Source of the DNA: Microvirga terrae
GTDB taxonomy: Bacteria > Pseudomonadota > Alphaproteobacteria > Rhizobiales > Beijerinckiaceae
Direction: 5' to 3'
NCBI RefSeq assembly: GCF_013307435.2
Contig: NZ_CP102845.1
Span: 1,612,001-1,676,000 of the forward strand
DNA length: 64,000 bases
Shown: positions 1-9,244 of the stretch, piece by piece
Numbering within the stretch: the stretch's first letter is position 1
Layout of the letters: each line of letters begins with the position of its first letter
The notes under the pieces: model-generated
What the model was told of the DNA's origin: nothing
Databases searched by the model: none
Seen by the model: only the letters and a program-made list of their open reading frames with translations
Translations under genes and position numbers: made by a program

Positions 1-1
1 C

Positions 2-439
2 CGCCGCAATCCCGACAGTCGCCGCCTGATCGTCTCCGCCTGGAACCCGGCGGATCTGGACAAGATGGCGCTCGCACCCTGCCACTGCCTGTTCCAGTTC
101 TACGTGGCGGAGGGGCGGCTCTCCTGCCAGCTCTACCAGCGTTCGGCGGACGTGTTCCTGGGCGTTCCGTTCAACATCGCGTCCTACGCGCTGCTCACGC
201 ACATGATGGCGCAGGCCACGGGCCTGCAGCCCGGCGACTTCGTCCATTCCTTCGGGGATACGCATCTCTATCTGAACCATCTGGAGCAGGCCCGCCTCCA
301 ACTCTCCCGCGAGCCGAGGCCTCTGCCGAAGCTGCGCCTCAATCCCTCGGTGCGCTCGCTCTTCGATTTCGCCTATGATGACATTGCGATCGAGGATTAC
401 GACCCGCATCCGGCCATCAAGGCGCCCGTCGCGGTCTGA
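2..439 (+). CDS. thyA: Thymidylate synthase, C-terminal part (cut by window start)
   Basis: Makes dTMP from dUMP with methylene-tetrahydrofolate in the cytoplasm. The reading frame is open from base 2, and about 145 codons are visible, roughly the C-terminal half of the usual 264 residues. The catalytic cysteine sits in the motif [10 protein letters not shown], followed by the dUMP-binding stretch [17 protein letters not shown] and the [10 protein letters not shown] motif. The family's usual C-terminal Ala-Val is present (APVAV). folA lies 0.8 kb downstream on the same strand, so the two enzymes of the dTMP/folate cycle are neighbours. The N-terminal part lies outside the window. Confidence 0.96.
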   Translation, partial: RRNPDSRRLIVSAWNPADLDKMALAPCHCLFQFYVAEGRLSCQLYQRSADVFLGVPFNIASYALLTHMMAQATGLQPGDFVHSFGDTHLYLNHLEQARLQLSREPRPLPKLRLNPSVRSLFDFAYDDIAIEDYDPHPAIKAPVAV

Positions 440-445
440 CGCGGC

Positions 446-751
446 ATGAGCCGCCGCGAGGCCATCGAAAGCGCGGTCCGCATCCTGGCCCCGCGCATTC
501 CGCGGCACGAGTTCGAGGCCGTGACCGACCATGCCCTGGGCAGCCGCGGCCTGCACGGCGCCGCTCCCGAGACGGCCGCCTGGCTGTCCCTCACGGCGTA
601 TATCCGGCACAGGCTCACCGACTACGACGACCTGCTGAACGACGGCTACGATCAGGAGAGCGCCCGCTTCTTCGTCCTCGACGACATGAACGCCATTCTG
701 GAGGAATGGGGCTCTCCGCGCCGTGTTCAGGCGGACGACGAAGCCGAATAA
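446..751 (+). CDS. Small conserved protein, possibly DUF2293
   Basis: A 101-residue soluble protein starting 6 nt after the thyA stop, so probably co-transcribed with it. It is rich in charged residues and has no signal peptide or membrane segment. The stretch LTAYIRHRLTDYDDLLNDGYDQESARFFV looks to me like the DUF2293 family of small alphaproteobacterial proteins, which has no known function. The family name is from memory and not certain. Its place between thyA and folA is the only hint at a role, and it is too weak to assign one. Confidence 0.7.
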   Translation: MSRREAIESAVRILAPRIPRHEFEAVTDHALGSRGLHGAAPETAAWLSLTAYIRHRLTDYDDLLNDGYDQESARFFVLDDMNAILEEWGSPRRVQADDEAE

Positions 752-788
752 GCTCGACAGCAGCGATCACTTGCGACACAACAGCCGC

Positions 789-1271
789 ATGAGTCTCGTC
801 ATCCGCAAGGCCGAAGAGCGCGATGCTCCGGCGATCTTCAGCTTCATCCGCGACCTTGCCGAATACGAGCGGCTGGCCCACGAGGTCGACGCGACGCAGG
901 CGGATATCGCGAAAGCTCTGTTCGGTCCCGACCCGCGGGTCTTCGCGGAGATCGCCGAATGGGACGGGGAGCCGGCCGGCTTCGCAATCTGGTTCTACAA
1001 CTTCTCGACCTTTCGTGGCCGGCACGGGATCTATCTAGAGGATCTCTTCGTCCGCCCTGCCTTCCGGTCCCGTGGTATCGGGAGCGCGCTGCTGAGGCGT
1101 CTCGCCCGCCGCTGCGTCGACGAGGGCCTGGCGCGCCTCGAATGGTGGGTCCTGGACTGGAACGAGCCGGCCCTGCGGGTCTATCGCTCCATCGGGGCCG
1201 TTCCCATGGACGAATGGACCGTGCAGCGGGTGACGGGCGATGCCTTGAGACGTCTGGCGGAGGAGCCATGA
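789..1271 (+). CDS. GNAT acetyltransferase, SSAT-like
   Basis: A 160-residue GNAT-fold N-acetyltransferase that uses acetyl-CoA. The stretch IYLEDLFVRPAFRSRGIGSALL contains the acetyl-CoA pyrophosphate loop (RSRGIGSALL). The order LEDLFV ... RGIGS ... DWNEPALRVYRSIGA closely follows spermidine/spermine (diamine) N-acetyltransferases, so a polyamine or other small amine is a plausible substrate, but this is inference. I chose the ATG at 789 because the family's N-terminus (SLVIRKAEERDA) begins there; the frame is open further upstream. The stop overlaps the folA start in an ATGA, indicating translational coupling. Confidence 0.85.
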   Translation: MSLVIRKAEERDAPAIFSFIRDLAEYERLAHEVDATQADIAKALFGPDPRVFAEIAEWDGEPAGFAIWFYNFSTFRGRHGIYLEDLFVRPAFRSRGIGSALLRRLARRCVDEGLARLEWWVLDWNEPALRVYRSIGAVPMDEWTVQRVTGDALRRLAEEP

Positions 1272-1780
1272 CCCTTCCCCTCATCCTTGTCGTCGCGGTC
1301 GCCGAGAACGGTGTGATCGGGCGGGACAATCATCTCCTCTGGCGCATCAAGACCGATCTCGCGCGCTTCCGGAGGCTCACCATGGGCAAGCCGATGATCA
1401 TGGGTCGGAAAACTTTCCAGTCCATCGGCAAGCCCCTGCCAGGGCGCGAGACGATCGTGCTGACCCGCGATCCCGGCTTCTCCGCCGACGGCGTGCACGT
1501 GGTCCACACGTGGGAGGCGGCGGTCGACAAAGGCGCCGAGCTTGCCGTCAGGATGGAAGCCGGGTCCATCGCCGTGGTCGGGGGCGCTGAGATCTATGCG
1601 CTGGCCCTGCCGCACGTGCAGAGCATATTCCTGACGAGGGTGCATGCCGCCCCGGAAGGCGACGCCCTCTTCCCCGATTTCGACCGATCACGGTTCCGCG
1701 AGACGAGGCGGGAGGATCACCAGAAGGCACCTGACGACGAGCATCCGTTTACCTTTATTGATCTCGAAAGGCGTCCCTGA
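1268..1780 (+). CDS. folA: Dihydrofolate reductase
   Basis: Reduces dihydrofolate to tetrahydrofolate with NADPH, restoring the cofactor consumed by ThyA just upstream. The protein is 170 residues, the usual length for chromosomal enzymes. Visible motifs are AVAENGVIGRDN at the N-terminus, the substrate-binding acid in LLWRIKTDLARF (Asp30), the NADPH-binding stretch GKPMIMGRKTFQSIGKPLPGR, and VVGGAEIY. The start ATG overlaps the acetyltransferase stop by 4 nt, which fixes the start; the frame is open upstream but that extension is antisense-like sequence. Confidence 0.96.
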   Translation: MTLPLILVVAVAENGVIGRDNHLLWRIKTDLARFRRLTMGKPMIMGRKTFQSIGKPLPGRETIVLTRDPGFSADGVHVVHTWEAAVDKGAELAVRMEAGSIAVVGGAEIYALALPHVQSIFLTRVHAAPEGDALFPDFDRSRFRETRREDHQKAPDDEHPFTFIDLERRP

Positions 1781-1916
1781 CCTTGTCCAAGGTTGACGAA
1801 GTGCCCTGCAATCCCCAAGTCGCAGGCTTGACAGGCGGAAGAGGCAACACCCACAACCGTCTCGAGATCTCAACGGCTGTGTCGGCAGACCAATAATAAG
1901 TGAGGAAAGGCGTCCT

Positions 1917-3059
1917 ATGCCTTGGAGTAACCAAAGCGGCGGCGGCGGCCCCTGGGGGCAACGCGGCGGATCGGGAGGCGGCAAGAGCCCTTGGGGCTCG
2001 GGGCCGCAAGGCAATGGAACGCCCCCGGACCTGGAAGACATCCTGCGCCGCAGCCAGGATCGCCTGAAAGACTTCATCCCCGGCGGCTCCATGGGGGGCA
2101 GGGGGCTGATCATCCTCGTTCTCGGCGTGATCGCCGTTTGGCTGCTCACCGGATTCTACACGGTGCGGCCCAACGAGGTCGGCATCAACATGATCTTCGG
2201 GAAGTATACACGGACTTCCGGCGAAGGTCTGCGCTACAACTTTCCCTATCCGATCGGCCGGGTGCTCAAGCCGAACGTCACCGCCCAGCAGCGGGTCGAG
2301 GTGGGCTACCGCTCCACGCCGACCGGGCAGGGGCGCGCCCGTGACGTGATCGAGGAAAGCCTGATGCTGACCGCCGACGAGAACATCGTCGACATCGATT
2401 TCGACGCGGTCTGGCAGATCAATCCCGCCCGTCCGCAGGACTACGTCTTCAACCTTCAGAATCCCGACGGAACCATCAAGTCCGTGGCCGAGAGCGCCAT
2501 GCGCGAGGTCATCGGCCGGCGCAACATCCAGGCGATCCTGACCACCGAGCAGGCCAGCGTCGCCCAGGAAGTGCGCCAGATCATGCAGGAGGCCCTCGAC
2601 GCCTATGGCGCCGGCGTCCTGATCAACGTGGTCCAGCTTCAGGCCGTCCAGCCTCCGTCCGAGGTGCGCCAGGCCTTCTTCGACGTGAACGCCGCCCAGC
2701 AGGATGCGGTGCGCGTCCAGAACGAGGCCGGAGCCTTCGCCAGCCGGGTCGTTCCCGAAGCGCGAGGTGAGGCCTCCCGCACGGTGCAGCAGGCCGAGGC
2801 TTATCGTGAGCAGTCGGTCGCCGATGCGACCGGTCAGGCGGCGCGCTTCCGCCAGGTCTATGAAGAGTACCGCAAGGCTCCGGACGTCAGCCGCGAGCGC
2901 ATCTTCCTCGAGACCATGGAGCGCGTCTTCGGCGGGATCGAGAAGATCATCGTCGACCAGAACGGCCAGGGCGTCGTGCCCTTCCTGCCTCTTACCCAGC
3001 AACCCCAGCGCCCGCAGCAGCAGGGCAATACCGCCACCCAGCAGGGAGCCACGCGATGA
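1917..3059 (+). CDS. hflK: FtsH protease regulator HflK
   Basis: An SPFH/prohibitin-domain membrane protein that forms a large periplasmic assembly with HflC and controls the FtsH protease. The 380-residue protein starts with a Gly-rich cytoplasmic tail (about 1-35). One transmembrane segment follows (about 63-80), then the SPFH domain (PNEVGINMIFGKYTRTSGEGLRY onward) and a coiled-coil region rich in Glu, Arg and Ala. The C-terminal tail is Gln-rich. The ATG at 1917 is preceded by GAGGAAAGG. It overlaps hflC by 4 nt (ATGA), as expected for a pair that must be made together. Confidence 0.96.
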   Translation: MPWSNQSGGGGPWGQRGGSGGGKSPWGSGPQGNGTPPDLEDILRRSQDRLKDFIPGGSMGGRGLIILVLGVIAVWLLTGFYTVRPNEVGINMIFGKYTRTSGEGLRYNFPYPIGRVLKPNVTAQQRVEVGYRSTPTGQGRARDVIEESLMLTADENIVDIDFDAVWQINPARPQDYVFNLQNPDGTIKSVAESAMREVIGRRNIQAILTTEQASVAQEVRQIMQEALDAYGAGVLINVVQLQAVQPPSEVRQAFFDVNAAQQDAVRVQNEAGAFASRVVPEARGEASRTVQQAEAYREQSVADATGQAARFRQVYEEYRKAPDVSRERIFLETMERVFGGIEKIIVDQNGQGVVPFLPLTQQPQRPQQQGNTATQQGATR

Positions 3060-3988
3060 ACGGTTCGACTCTTCGCACGGTCGCCCTGATCGGCCTGGTC
3101 CTCGTGGCCATCGTTCTCTACAGCGCGACCTTTATCGTGCAGCAGACCCAGTATGCCCTTGTGCTGCGCTTCGGTGCGGTCCAATCCGCCATTTCGGAGC
3201 CGGGCCTGAAGTTCAAGCTGCCGCTGGTCGACACGGTGACCTATTTCGAGAAGCGCGTGCTCGATCTCGACCTGCCGGTGCAGACCGTGCTGTCGGCCGA
3301 CCGGCAGAACCTGGAGGTCGACGCCTTCACGCGCTACCGGATCGTCGACCCGCTGCGCTTCTACCAGGCCGTCGGCAACATCGCGCTGGCCAACCAGCGC
3401 CTGCAGAGCTTTACCAACTCGGCCATGCGCAACACCCTGGCGAGCGCTTCCCGGGACGCCATCGTGCGCACCGAGCGCGCGGATCTCATGAACCGCATCC
3501 AAGCGGACGTGAACCGGCAGGCGGCGAGCCTTGGCATCGAGATGATCGACGTGCGCCTCACCCGCGTCGATCTGCCCGCGGCGAACAGCCAGGCCGTCTA
3601 CCAGCGCATGCGCACCGAGCGCGAACGCGAGGCGGCGGACCTGCGCGCCAACGGTCAGCAGCAGGCCCAGACCATCCGGGCCAAGGCCGAGCGCGAGGCG
3701 ACGATCATCCGGGCCGAGGCCAATCAGAGGGCCGAGGAGCTGCGCGGCCAGGGTGATGCGGACCGCAACCGCATCCTGGCGGAGGCCTTCGGGCAGGATC
3801 CGGAGTTCTTCTCCTTCTACCGCTCGATGCAGGCCTATGAGGCGGGTCTGAAGTCGGGCGATACCCGGCTCGTGTTGAGCCCCGATTCCGACTTCTTCCG
3901 CTATTTCAACGACCCAGCCGGTCGACGGAACGGCGGAGGCGCCACGCAGACCGCTCCCGTGCCGGCCCAGCCGGCTCCAGCCCAATGA
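3056..3988 (+). CDS. hflC: FtsH protease regulator HflC
   Basis: Partner of HflK in the SPFH complex around FtsH. It has 310 residues: an N-terminal membrane anchor (about 7-26), the SPFH domain (QYALVLRFGAVQ ... VDAFTRYRIVDPLRFYQ), a long charged coiled coil (TEREREAADLRANGQQQAQ...), and the usual FFSFYRSMQAYEAGL stretch near the end. The C-terminal 30 residues are Pro/Ala-rich and probably disordered. It is translationally coupled to hflK and followed after 6 nt by the DUF2065 gene. Confidence 0.96.
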   Translation: MNGSTLRTVALIGLVLVAIVLYSATFIVQQTQYALVLRFGAVQSAISEPGLKFKLPLVDTVTYFEKRVLDLDLPVQTVLSADRQNLEVDAFTRYRIVDPLRFYQAVGNIALANQRLQSFTNSAMRNTLASASRDAIVRTERADLMNRIQADVNRQAASLGIEMIDVRLTRVDLPAANSQAVYQRMRTEREREAADLRANGQQQAQTIRAKAEREATIIRAEANQRAEELRGQGDADRNRILAEAFGQDPEFFSFYRSMQAYEAGLKSGDTRLVLSPDSDFFRYFNDPAGRRNGGGATQTAPVPAQPAPAQ

Positions 3989-3994
3989 TCCCTG

Positions 3995-4186
3995 ATGATG
4001 GACTTGATTGCAGCCCTCGGCCTCGCTCTCGCGGTCGAGGGCATCTTGTTTGCAGCCTTTCCTGACGGCATGCGCCGGGCCATGTACGAGGCGGCCCATA
4101 GCCCGAGCGATCAGATGCGGATCGTCGGGATCATATCGGCGATCATCGGGCTCGGGGTGATCTGGCTGGTGCGGCAATTCAGCTGA
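3995..4186 (+). CDS. DUF2065 small membrane protein
   Basis: A 63-residue protein with two hydrophobic segments (about 3-22 and 44-60) flanking a short charged loop that contains FPDGMRRAM. This matches DUF2065, a family commonly found right after hflC in proteobacteria. Its function is unknown; the location suggests a link to the HflKC-FtsH assembly. There are two adjacent candidate start codons (3995 and 3998), which cannot be told apart. Confidence 0.85.
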   Translation: MMDLIAALGLALAVEGILFAAFPDGMRRAMYEAAHSPSDQMRIVGIISAIIGLGVIWLVRQFS

Positions 4187-4255
4187 ACGCGCATGCTGAG
4201 GCCTCTGGGGCCGGCGAAACGATGCGTCTCGCTTCCCGTTGGGCATCGGATTGAT

Positions 4256-4280
4256 CCCGAAAGTGGATTCCACTTTCGGG
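4256..4280. repeat. Perfect 12-bp-arm palindrome (element A)
   Basis: Arms CCCGAAAGTGGA (4256-4267) and TCCACTTTCGGG (4269-4280) are perfect complements around a single T. The element lies between the DUF2065 gene and degP, and GCATCGGA precedes it at about 4243. A second, imperfect copy of the same layout lies at 48592-48641. Palindromes built on a GTGGATTCCAC core are, as I recall, dispersed in Hyphomicrobiales genomes. It could form a hairpin in the degP leader transcript, but has no U-run and is not a standard terminator. Confidence 0.75.
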
Positions 4281-4375
4281 TCCGAGGCTTGAGGCCAAGC
4301 TTCCGCCGCAATATCCGCTTGAATGGCGGGGCCAAGTACCAATCTATATGGCTATTCTCCGAGAGAGGGTTTTCG

Positions 4376-5890
4376 ATGAACACAGCCACGAATGCGCTGG
4401 CGCCTTCCACGACAGCGCTGCCCCAGCGCCCCCTGCGCCGGTTGGCCGCGTCCTGCTTCGCGGTCTTCACGATTGTCGCGACGGCCGCCATGCCGCTGCC
4501 CGCCTATGCGCGCTCGGCGCCCGAATCCTTTGCTGATCTCGCCGATGAGGTCACTCCGGCCGTGGTCAACATCTCGGCCTCGACCACGGTCGAAGCCCGC
4601 AACCGGACCTTGCCTCAGCTGCCGCCCGGAACCCCCTTCGAGGATCTCTTCGAGGAATTCTTCAACCGCCGTGGACAGGGGGGCAATGGAGAGAGCAGTC
4701 CCTCGCGGCCGCGCAGCTCGAACTCGCTCGGCTCCGGATTCGTGATCGATCCGTCGGGCATCGTGGTGACGAACAACCATGTGATCGGCGATGCCAACGA
4801 TATCAGCGTGATCTTCCCGGACGGCACGCGGCTGAAGGCCGAGATCGTCGGCAAGGATTCCAAGGTGGATCTTGCCGTTCTGAAGGTGAAGTCCGACAAG
4901 CCCCTGAAGGCGGTGAAGTTCGGCGACTCGGAGTCCATCCGCGCCGGCGACTGGGTGATGGCCATCGGCAATCCCTTCGGCCTCGGCGGTTCGGTGACGG
5001 CCGGCATCGTATCGGCCCGTGGCCGCAACATCGAGTCCGGTCCTTACGACAACTACATCCAGACCGACGCCTCCATCAACAAGGGCAATTCCGGCGGCCC
5101 GCTCTTCAACATGAACGGCGAGGTCATCGGCATCAACACGGCCATTCTCTCGCCGACCGGCGGCTCGGTCGGTATCGGCTTCGCGGTGCCCGCCTCCACG
5201 GCCGTTCCGGTCATCGATCAGCTGCGCCAGTTTGGGGAGACCCGCCGCGGCTGGCTCGGCGTGCGCATCCAGAACGTGGATGATGCGACCGCTGAAGCGT
5301 TGAACCTGGGCACGGCACGCGGCGCCCTCATCGCGGGCATCGACGACAAGGGACCCGCCAAGCCGGCTGGCCTTGAGGTCGGCGACGTGATCGTTCGCTT
5401 CGACGGCAAGGAGGTCAAGGATTCCCGCGACCTGCCGCGGATCGTCGCCTCGACGCCGGTTGGCAAGGCCGTCGACGTGGCCATCGTCCGCAAGGGCCAG
5501 GAGATGACCAAGCAGGTCACCCTGGGCCGGCTCGAGGATACCGAGAAGCAGGCCAGCCTGCAGCAGCCCTCGACCGAGCCGCCGACCGCGACCCGTCAGG
5601 CGCTCGGCCTCAACATGTCCGGCATGACGGACGAGTTGCGCCGCCGGTTCAGCCTGAAGGACGACCTGAAGGGCGTGGTCATCACCCGGGTCGATCCGAA
5701 CTCGAATGCGTCCGACAAGCGCATCCAGGCCGGCGAGGTCATCGTCGAGGTCAATCAGGAGCCGGTGACAAGCCCGGCCGACGTGACCAAGAAGATCGAC
5801 GACCTCAAGACCCAGGGCCGCAAGTCCGCCCTGCTCCTGGTGGCGAACGCCCAGGGCGAAGTGCGCTTCGTCGCTCTGTCGATCGAATAA
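4376..5890 (+). CDS. degP: DegP/HtrA-family periplasmic serine protease (Do)
   Basis: A periplasmic protease/chaperone that clears misfolded envelope proteins. It has 504 residues from the ATG at 4376, where a signal peptide begins (RRLAASCFAVFTIVATAAMPLPAYA). The frame stays open upstream to 4193, but that part has no export signal. The catalytic triad is His135 (TNNHVIG), Asp165 (KVDLAVLK) and Ser239 (GNSGGPLF). Two PDZ domains follow (about 275-370 and 395-500). A Gly/Ser/Arg-rich loop near residues 95-115 matches the regulatory loop of Do proteases. The gene follows hflKC, a common alphaproteobacterial order, and ends at a clear terminator. Confidence 0.96.
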   Translation: MNTATNALAPSTTALPQRPLRRLAASCFAVFTIVATAAMPLPAYARSAPESFADLADEVTPAVVNISASTTVEARNRTLPQLPPGTPFEDLFEEFFNRRGQGGNGESSPSRPRSSNSLGSGFVIDPSGIVVTNNHVIGDANDISVIFPDGTRLKAEIVGKDSKVDLAVLKVKSDKPLKAVKFGDSESIRAGDWVMAIGNPFGLGGSVTAGIVSARGRNIESGPYDNYIQTDASINKGNSGGPLFNMNGEVIGINTAILSPTGGSVGIGFAVPASTAVPVIDQLRQFGETRRGWLGVRIQNVDDATAEALNLGTARGALIAGIDDKGPAKPAGLEVGDVIVRFDGKEVKDSRDLPRIVASTPVGKAVDVAIVRKGQEMTKQVTLGRLEDTEKQASLQQPSTEPPTATRQALGLNMSGMTDELRRRFSLKDDLKGVVITRVDPNSNASDKRIQAGEVIVEVNQEPVTSPADVTKKIDDLKTQGRKSALLLVANAQGEVRFVALSIE

Positions 5891-5914
5891 GACGGCTCAT
5901 CCGACTTTCGAAAA

Positions 5915-5938
5915 GGCGGCCCTGGAGGCCGCCTTTTT
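5915..5938 (+). terminator. Rho-independent terminator after degP
   Basis: Perfect 7-bp stem GGCGGCC / GGCCGCC (5915-5921 and 5927-5933) with a 5-nt loop, followed directly by five T. It lies 24 nt after the degP stop codon and should end the hflK-hflC-DUF2065-degP transcript. Confidence 0.92.
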
Positions 5939-5954
5939 CATTTTGCATGACAGA

Positions 5955-5986
5955 TTTGTTCTTAATAAAGAACAAAACGGTTGACT
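5955..5986 (+). promoter_or_regulatory. 22-bp perfect palindrome next to a -35-like box, upstream of acs
   Basis: TTTGTTCTT and AAGAACAAA (5955-5963 and 5968-5976) form a perfect inverted repeat around AATA, in a short AT-rich island. A TTGACT box follows at 5981-5986, with a poor -10 candidate (CATCTG) 17 nt further on. The placement 95 nt before acs fits an operator for a dimeric regulator of acetate metabolism. The regulator is unknown and not in the window. Confidence 0.6.
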
Positions 5987-6070
5987 AAGCGGTCTGACCG
6001 GAGCATCTGACGGCGACTTTCCGCTTGCCCCTGCTCTTGCCGGGCCAGAGTTCCAGAGACCAAGCCTCCG

Positions 6071-8014
6071 ATGAGCCAGCCCGTCTTCCCCGTTCCCGCC
6101 GCCCTGAAGTCGACCGCCCATGTGGATGCGCAAGCATATCAGGAGCTGTACCGGCGCTCCCTCGACGATCCGGAGGGCTTCTGGCGCGAACAGGCGCAGA
6201 TTCTCGACTGGGCGAAACCCTTCACGAGCGTGAAGAACACGCGTTACTCGCCCGACGAGGTCGCCATCGAGTGGTTCGCCGACGGCAGGCTGAACGCGTC
6301 CTTCAATTGTCTCGACCGCCACGCCCGTGACCGCGGCGGTGACGCCGCCATCCTGTGGGAGGGAGATACCCCGGGTGACAGCCGGACGGTCACCTGGAAC
6401 GACCTGAAGCAGGAGGTCTCCCGCCTCGCTAACGCCCTGAAGGCGCTCGGGGTCAGGAAGGGTGATTTCGTCAGCGTCTACCTTCCCGTGGTGCCGGAGG
6501 CCATCGCCGCCATGCTGGCCTGCGCCCGGATCGGCGCCGTACACTCCGTGGTGTTCAGCGGGTTCTCGGCGCAGGCGCTGGCCGGACGCATCGAGGATTG
6601 CCGCTCGCGGGTTCTGATCACGGCCGACGAAGGCTTGCGTGCCGGCAAGCATGTCCCGCTCAAGAAGAATGTGGACGTGGCGCTCGAAAGCCTTCCCGTC
6701 GTCGAGCATGTACTCGTGGTGCGCCGAACCGGGTGCGAGGTTCCCATGACGGCCGGCCGCGACCGCTGGTACGATGAGGCTCTTGCCGAAGCGTCGGTGG
6801 ATTCTCCCCCGGTCGAGGTCGGCGCCGAGGATCCGCTCTTCGTGCTCTATACCTCCGGCTCGACGGGCAAGCCGAAGGGCATGCTCCACACCACCGGCGG
6901 CTATCTCGTCCATGCAGCCGCGAGCTTCAGGGCGATGTTCGACTACCACCCCGGCGACGTCCACTTCTGCACGGCGGATGTGGGCTGGGTGACGGCGCAT
7001 ACCTACCTGATCTACGGGCCGCTCGCGAACGGCGCCACCATCGTGCTGTTCGAGGGCGTCCCGACCTGGCCGGACGCGTCTCGATGGTGGCAGATCATCG
7101 AGACCTATAAGGTCAATATCTTCTACACCGCGCCGACTGCGATCCGCTCCCTCATGCGCGACGGTGAAGGCCCAGTACGCAGGCACGACCTGTCGTCCCT
7201 GCGGATCATGGGCTCGGTGGGCGAGCCGATCAATCCGGAAGCCTGGATCTGGTACCACGAGGTCGTTGGAGGAGGGCGCTGCCCGATCATCGATACCTAT
7301 TGGCAGACGGAGACCGGTGCCGTTCTCCTGTGCCCGCTGCCGGGCGCCATGGACCTGAAGCCGGGCTCGGCGGCGAAGCCCTTCTTCGGCGTACGGCCTG
7401 TGCTGCTCGCCGGCGACGGGACGATCGTCGAAGGCGAGGGGGCGGGCAATCTCTGCTTTGCCGATTCCTGGCCCGGACAGGCCCGCACAATCCTGGGCGA
7501 CCGAGAACGTTTCCTGAAAACCTATTTCAGCACCTTCCCGGGCTATTACTTCACCGGCGACGGCGCCCGGCGCGATGAGGACGGCTATTACTGGATCACC
7601 GGCCGCCTGGATGATGTGATCAACGTCTCAGGCCACCGGCTCGGCACAGTCGAGGTCGAGTCCGCCCTGGCGTCTCACCCGTCCGTGGCCGAGGCCGCCG
7701 TGGTGGGCATGCCGCACGAGATCAAGGGGCAGGGCATCTTCGCCTTCGTCACTCTCAAGGACGGAGTCGCCGAAAGCGACAACCTCCGTCGCGACCTCGT
7801 CCAGGTCGTGCGCACGCGAATCGGCCCGATTGCGACACCGGACAGAATCGAATGGGCACCGCAATTGCCCAAGAACCGTTCCGGAAAGATCCTGCGCCGG
7901 ATCCTCACGCGTATTGCCGCCGGCGATTACGAGAACCACGGCGATACCTCGACGGTCGCCGATCCGACCGTGGTGGCGGAGATCGTACGACGGGTACAAT
8001 TGCCTAAAAGCTAA
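6071..8014 (+). CDS. acs: Acetyl-CoA synthetase
   Basis: Activates acetate to acetyl-CoA via acetyl-AMP in the cytoplasm. It has 647 residues, close to the 652 of the enterobacterial enzyme. Motifs include the P-loop [11 protein letters not shown], the acyl-pocket tryptophan Trp411 in DTYWQTETG, which favours acetate, and the hinge region [23 protein letters not shown] stretch (here [18 protein letters not shown]). The regulatory lysine is Lys606 in [11 protein letters not shown], the residue acetylated in homologues. Propionyl-CoA synthetase is less likely, given the N-terminal [20 protein letters not shown] region and the Trp. It is a single-gene unit with a palindrome upstream. Confidence 0.93.
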   Translation: MSQPVFPVPAALKSTAHVDAQAYQELYRRSLDDPEGFWREQAQILDWAKPFTSVKNTRYSPDEVAIEWFADGRLNASFNCLDRHARDRGGDAAILWEGDTPGDSRTVTWNDLKQEVSRLANALKALGVRKGDFVSVYLPVVPEAIAAMLACARIGAVHSVVFSGFSAQALAGRIEDCRSRVLITADEGLRAGKHVPLKKNVDVALESLPVVEHVLVVRRTGCEVPMTAGRDRWYDEALAEASVDSPPVEVGAEDPLFVLYTSGSTGKPKGMLHTTGGYLVHAAASFRAMFDYHPGDVHFCTADVGWVTAHTYLIYGPLANGATIVLFEGVPTWPDASRWWQIIETYKVNIFYTAPTAIRSLMRDGEGPVRRHDLSSLRIMGSVGEPINPEAWIWYHEVVGGGRCPIIDTYWQTETGAVLLCPLPGAMDLKPGSAAKPFFGVRPVLLAGDGTIVEGEGAGNLCFADSWPGQARTILGDRERFLKTYFSTFPGYYFTGDGARRDEDGYYWITGRLDDVINVSGHRLGTVEVESALASHPSVAEAAVVGMPHEIKGQGIFAFVTLKDGVAESDNLRRDLVQVVRTRIGPIATPDRIEWAPQLPKNRSGKILRRILTRIAAGDYENHGDTSTVADPTVVAEIVRRVQLPKS

Positions 8015-8236
8015 GCGGCGTCCTTCCTTGTCATAAAGGGCCCACCTTGTCAGGATAACTTATGTGAAGAATCGCCGGAGACGTTCCATCCCCCCGGCGG
8101 TCGAGTTGAGTCTTCCCGTTCCAGTTTCAGTATCCCGCATCCGGTGTGTTGCAAACGACGAGGGGCCACAGTCGCCGGCATGCTGCCGTGCGTTCTGAAC
8201 GAGCACCCCAATTCGGTGGGGCGTCAGGAGCAGGCC

Positions 8237-9058
8237 ATGAGCACGATCAAGACGAGGGACGGCACCGAAATCTTCTACAAGGACTGGGGCTCCGGACAGC
8301 CCATCGTCTTCTCGCACGGGTGGCCGCTCGATGCGGATGCCTGGGATGCGCAGATGATGTTCTTCGGCGAACGCGGCTATCGTGTCGTCGCGCATGACCG
8401 GCGTGGGCACGGGCGCTCGACCCAGACCTGGACCGGCAACGACATGGATACGTATGCGGACGATCTCGCAGCCGTCATCGAGGAGCTCAACCTGCGGGAC
8501 ATCATTCTGATCGGGCACTCGACCGGCGGCGGCGAGGTCACCCGTTATATCGGCCGACACGGGACCCAGCGGGTCGCCAAGATCGTGCTGGTCGGGGCTA
8601 TCCCGCCCCTGATGCTGAAGACGGAGGCCAATCCGAAGGGCCTGCCGATCGAGGTCTTCGACGACATCCGCAAGAACACCTACGAGAACCGCTCGCAGTT
8701 CTTCCACGATCTCAGCCTGCCGTTCTATGGCTACAATCGCGAGGGTGCCAAGATCTCGGAGGGCATCCGCATGAACTTCTGGCTGCAGGGCATGCTGGCC
8801 GGCATCAAGCCTGCCTACGATTGCATCAAGCAATTCTCGGAAACCGACCTGACCGAGGACCTGAAGAAGTTCGATGTGCCGACGCTCATCGTCCATGGGG
8901 ATGATGATCAGATCGTTCCGATCGTCGCGTCAGCGATGCTCTCGTCAAAGATCGTGTCCAATGCGACCTTGAAGGTTTATCCCGGTGGGGCCCATGGTCT
9001 GGCACAGCTCGAGGCCGACCGGTTCAACAACGACGTTCTGACTTTCATCAAGGGCTGA
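8237..9058 (+). CDS. Alpha/beta hydrolase, non-heme chloroperoxidase type
   Basis: A 273-residue soluble hydrolase resembling cofactor-free haloperoxidases/arylesterases. The nucleophile is Ser95 in GHSTGG, the acid lies in HGDDDQIVP (222-224) and the catalytic histidine is His253 in GGAHG. The oxyanion-hole motif [11 protein letters not shown] is near the N-terminus. The ATG at 8237 was chosen because the family starts with [17 protein letters not shown]; upstream codons in the same frame do not look like protein. The natural substrate is unknown; perhydrolase activity is typical of the family but not proof of function. Confidence 0.9.
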   Translation: MSTIKTRDGTEIFYKDWGSGQPIVFSHGWPLDADAWDAQMMFFGERGYRVVAHDRRGHGRSTQTWTGNDMDTYADDLAAVIEELNLRDIILIGHSTGGGEVTRYIGRHGTQRVAKIVLVGAIPPLMLKTEANPKGLPIEVFDDIRKNTYENRSQFFHDLSLPFYGYNREGAKISEGIRMNFWLQGMLAGIKPAYDCIKQFSETDLTEDLKKFDVPTLIVHGDDDQIVPIVASAMLSSKIVSNATLKVYPGGAHGLAQLEADRFNNDVLTFIKG

Positions 9059-9185
9059 TCCGCTCCATCGCGGCGTCGCTTCCGCGGCTCGTCGGAAACC
9101 GCCTTTCCGTTCTCCTCGGTGGAGAGGACGGGAGACGATTCCTCGTCGGGCTGCTCATAGGTGGAGCGGTTCGAATACGCAAGGA

Positions 9186-9218
9186 TGTGAGAGCGAGCCG
9201 GCGAGGCTCGCTCTCACA
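9186..9218. terminator. Strong hairpin between convergent genes
   Basis: A perfect 14-bp stem (TGTGAGAGCGAGCC, 9186-9199, pairing with 9205-9218) and a 5-nt loop sit between the converging hydrolase gene and the RTX gene. There is no T-run on either side, so it may act as a bidirectional transcript end or stability hairpin rather than a textbook terminator. It is 26 nt beyond the RTX gene stop. Confidence 0.6.
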
Positions 9219-9244
9219 AGGCACGATCCATTCCGGGAGCATGA

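Noticed and set aside
6071..8014. Propionyl-CoA synthetase (prpE) as the identity
   Set aside because: Length, N-terminal motifs and the acyl-pocket Trp411 fit acetyl-CoA synthetase better.
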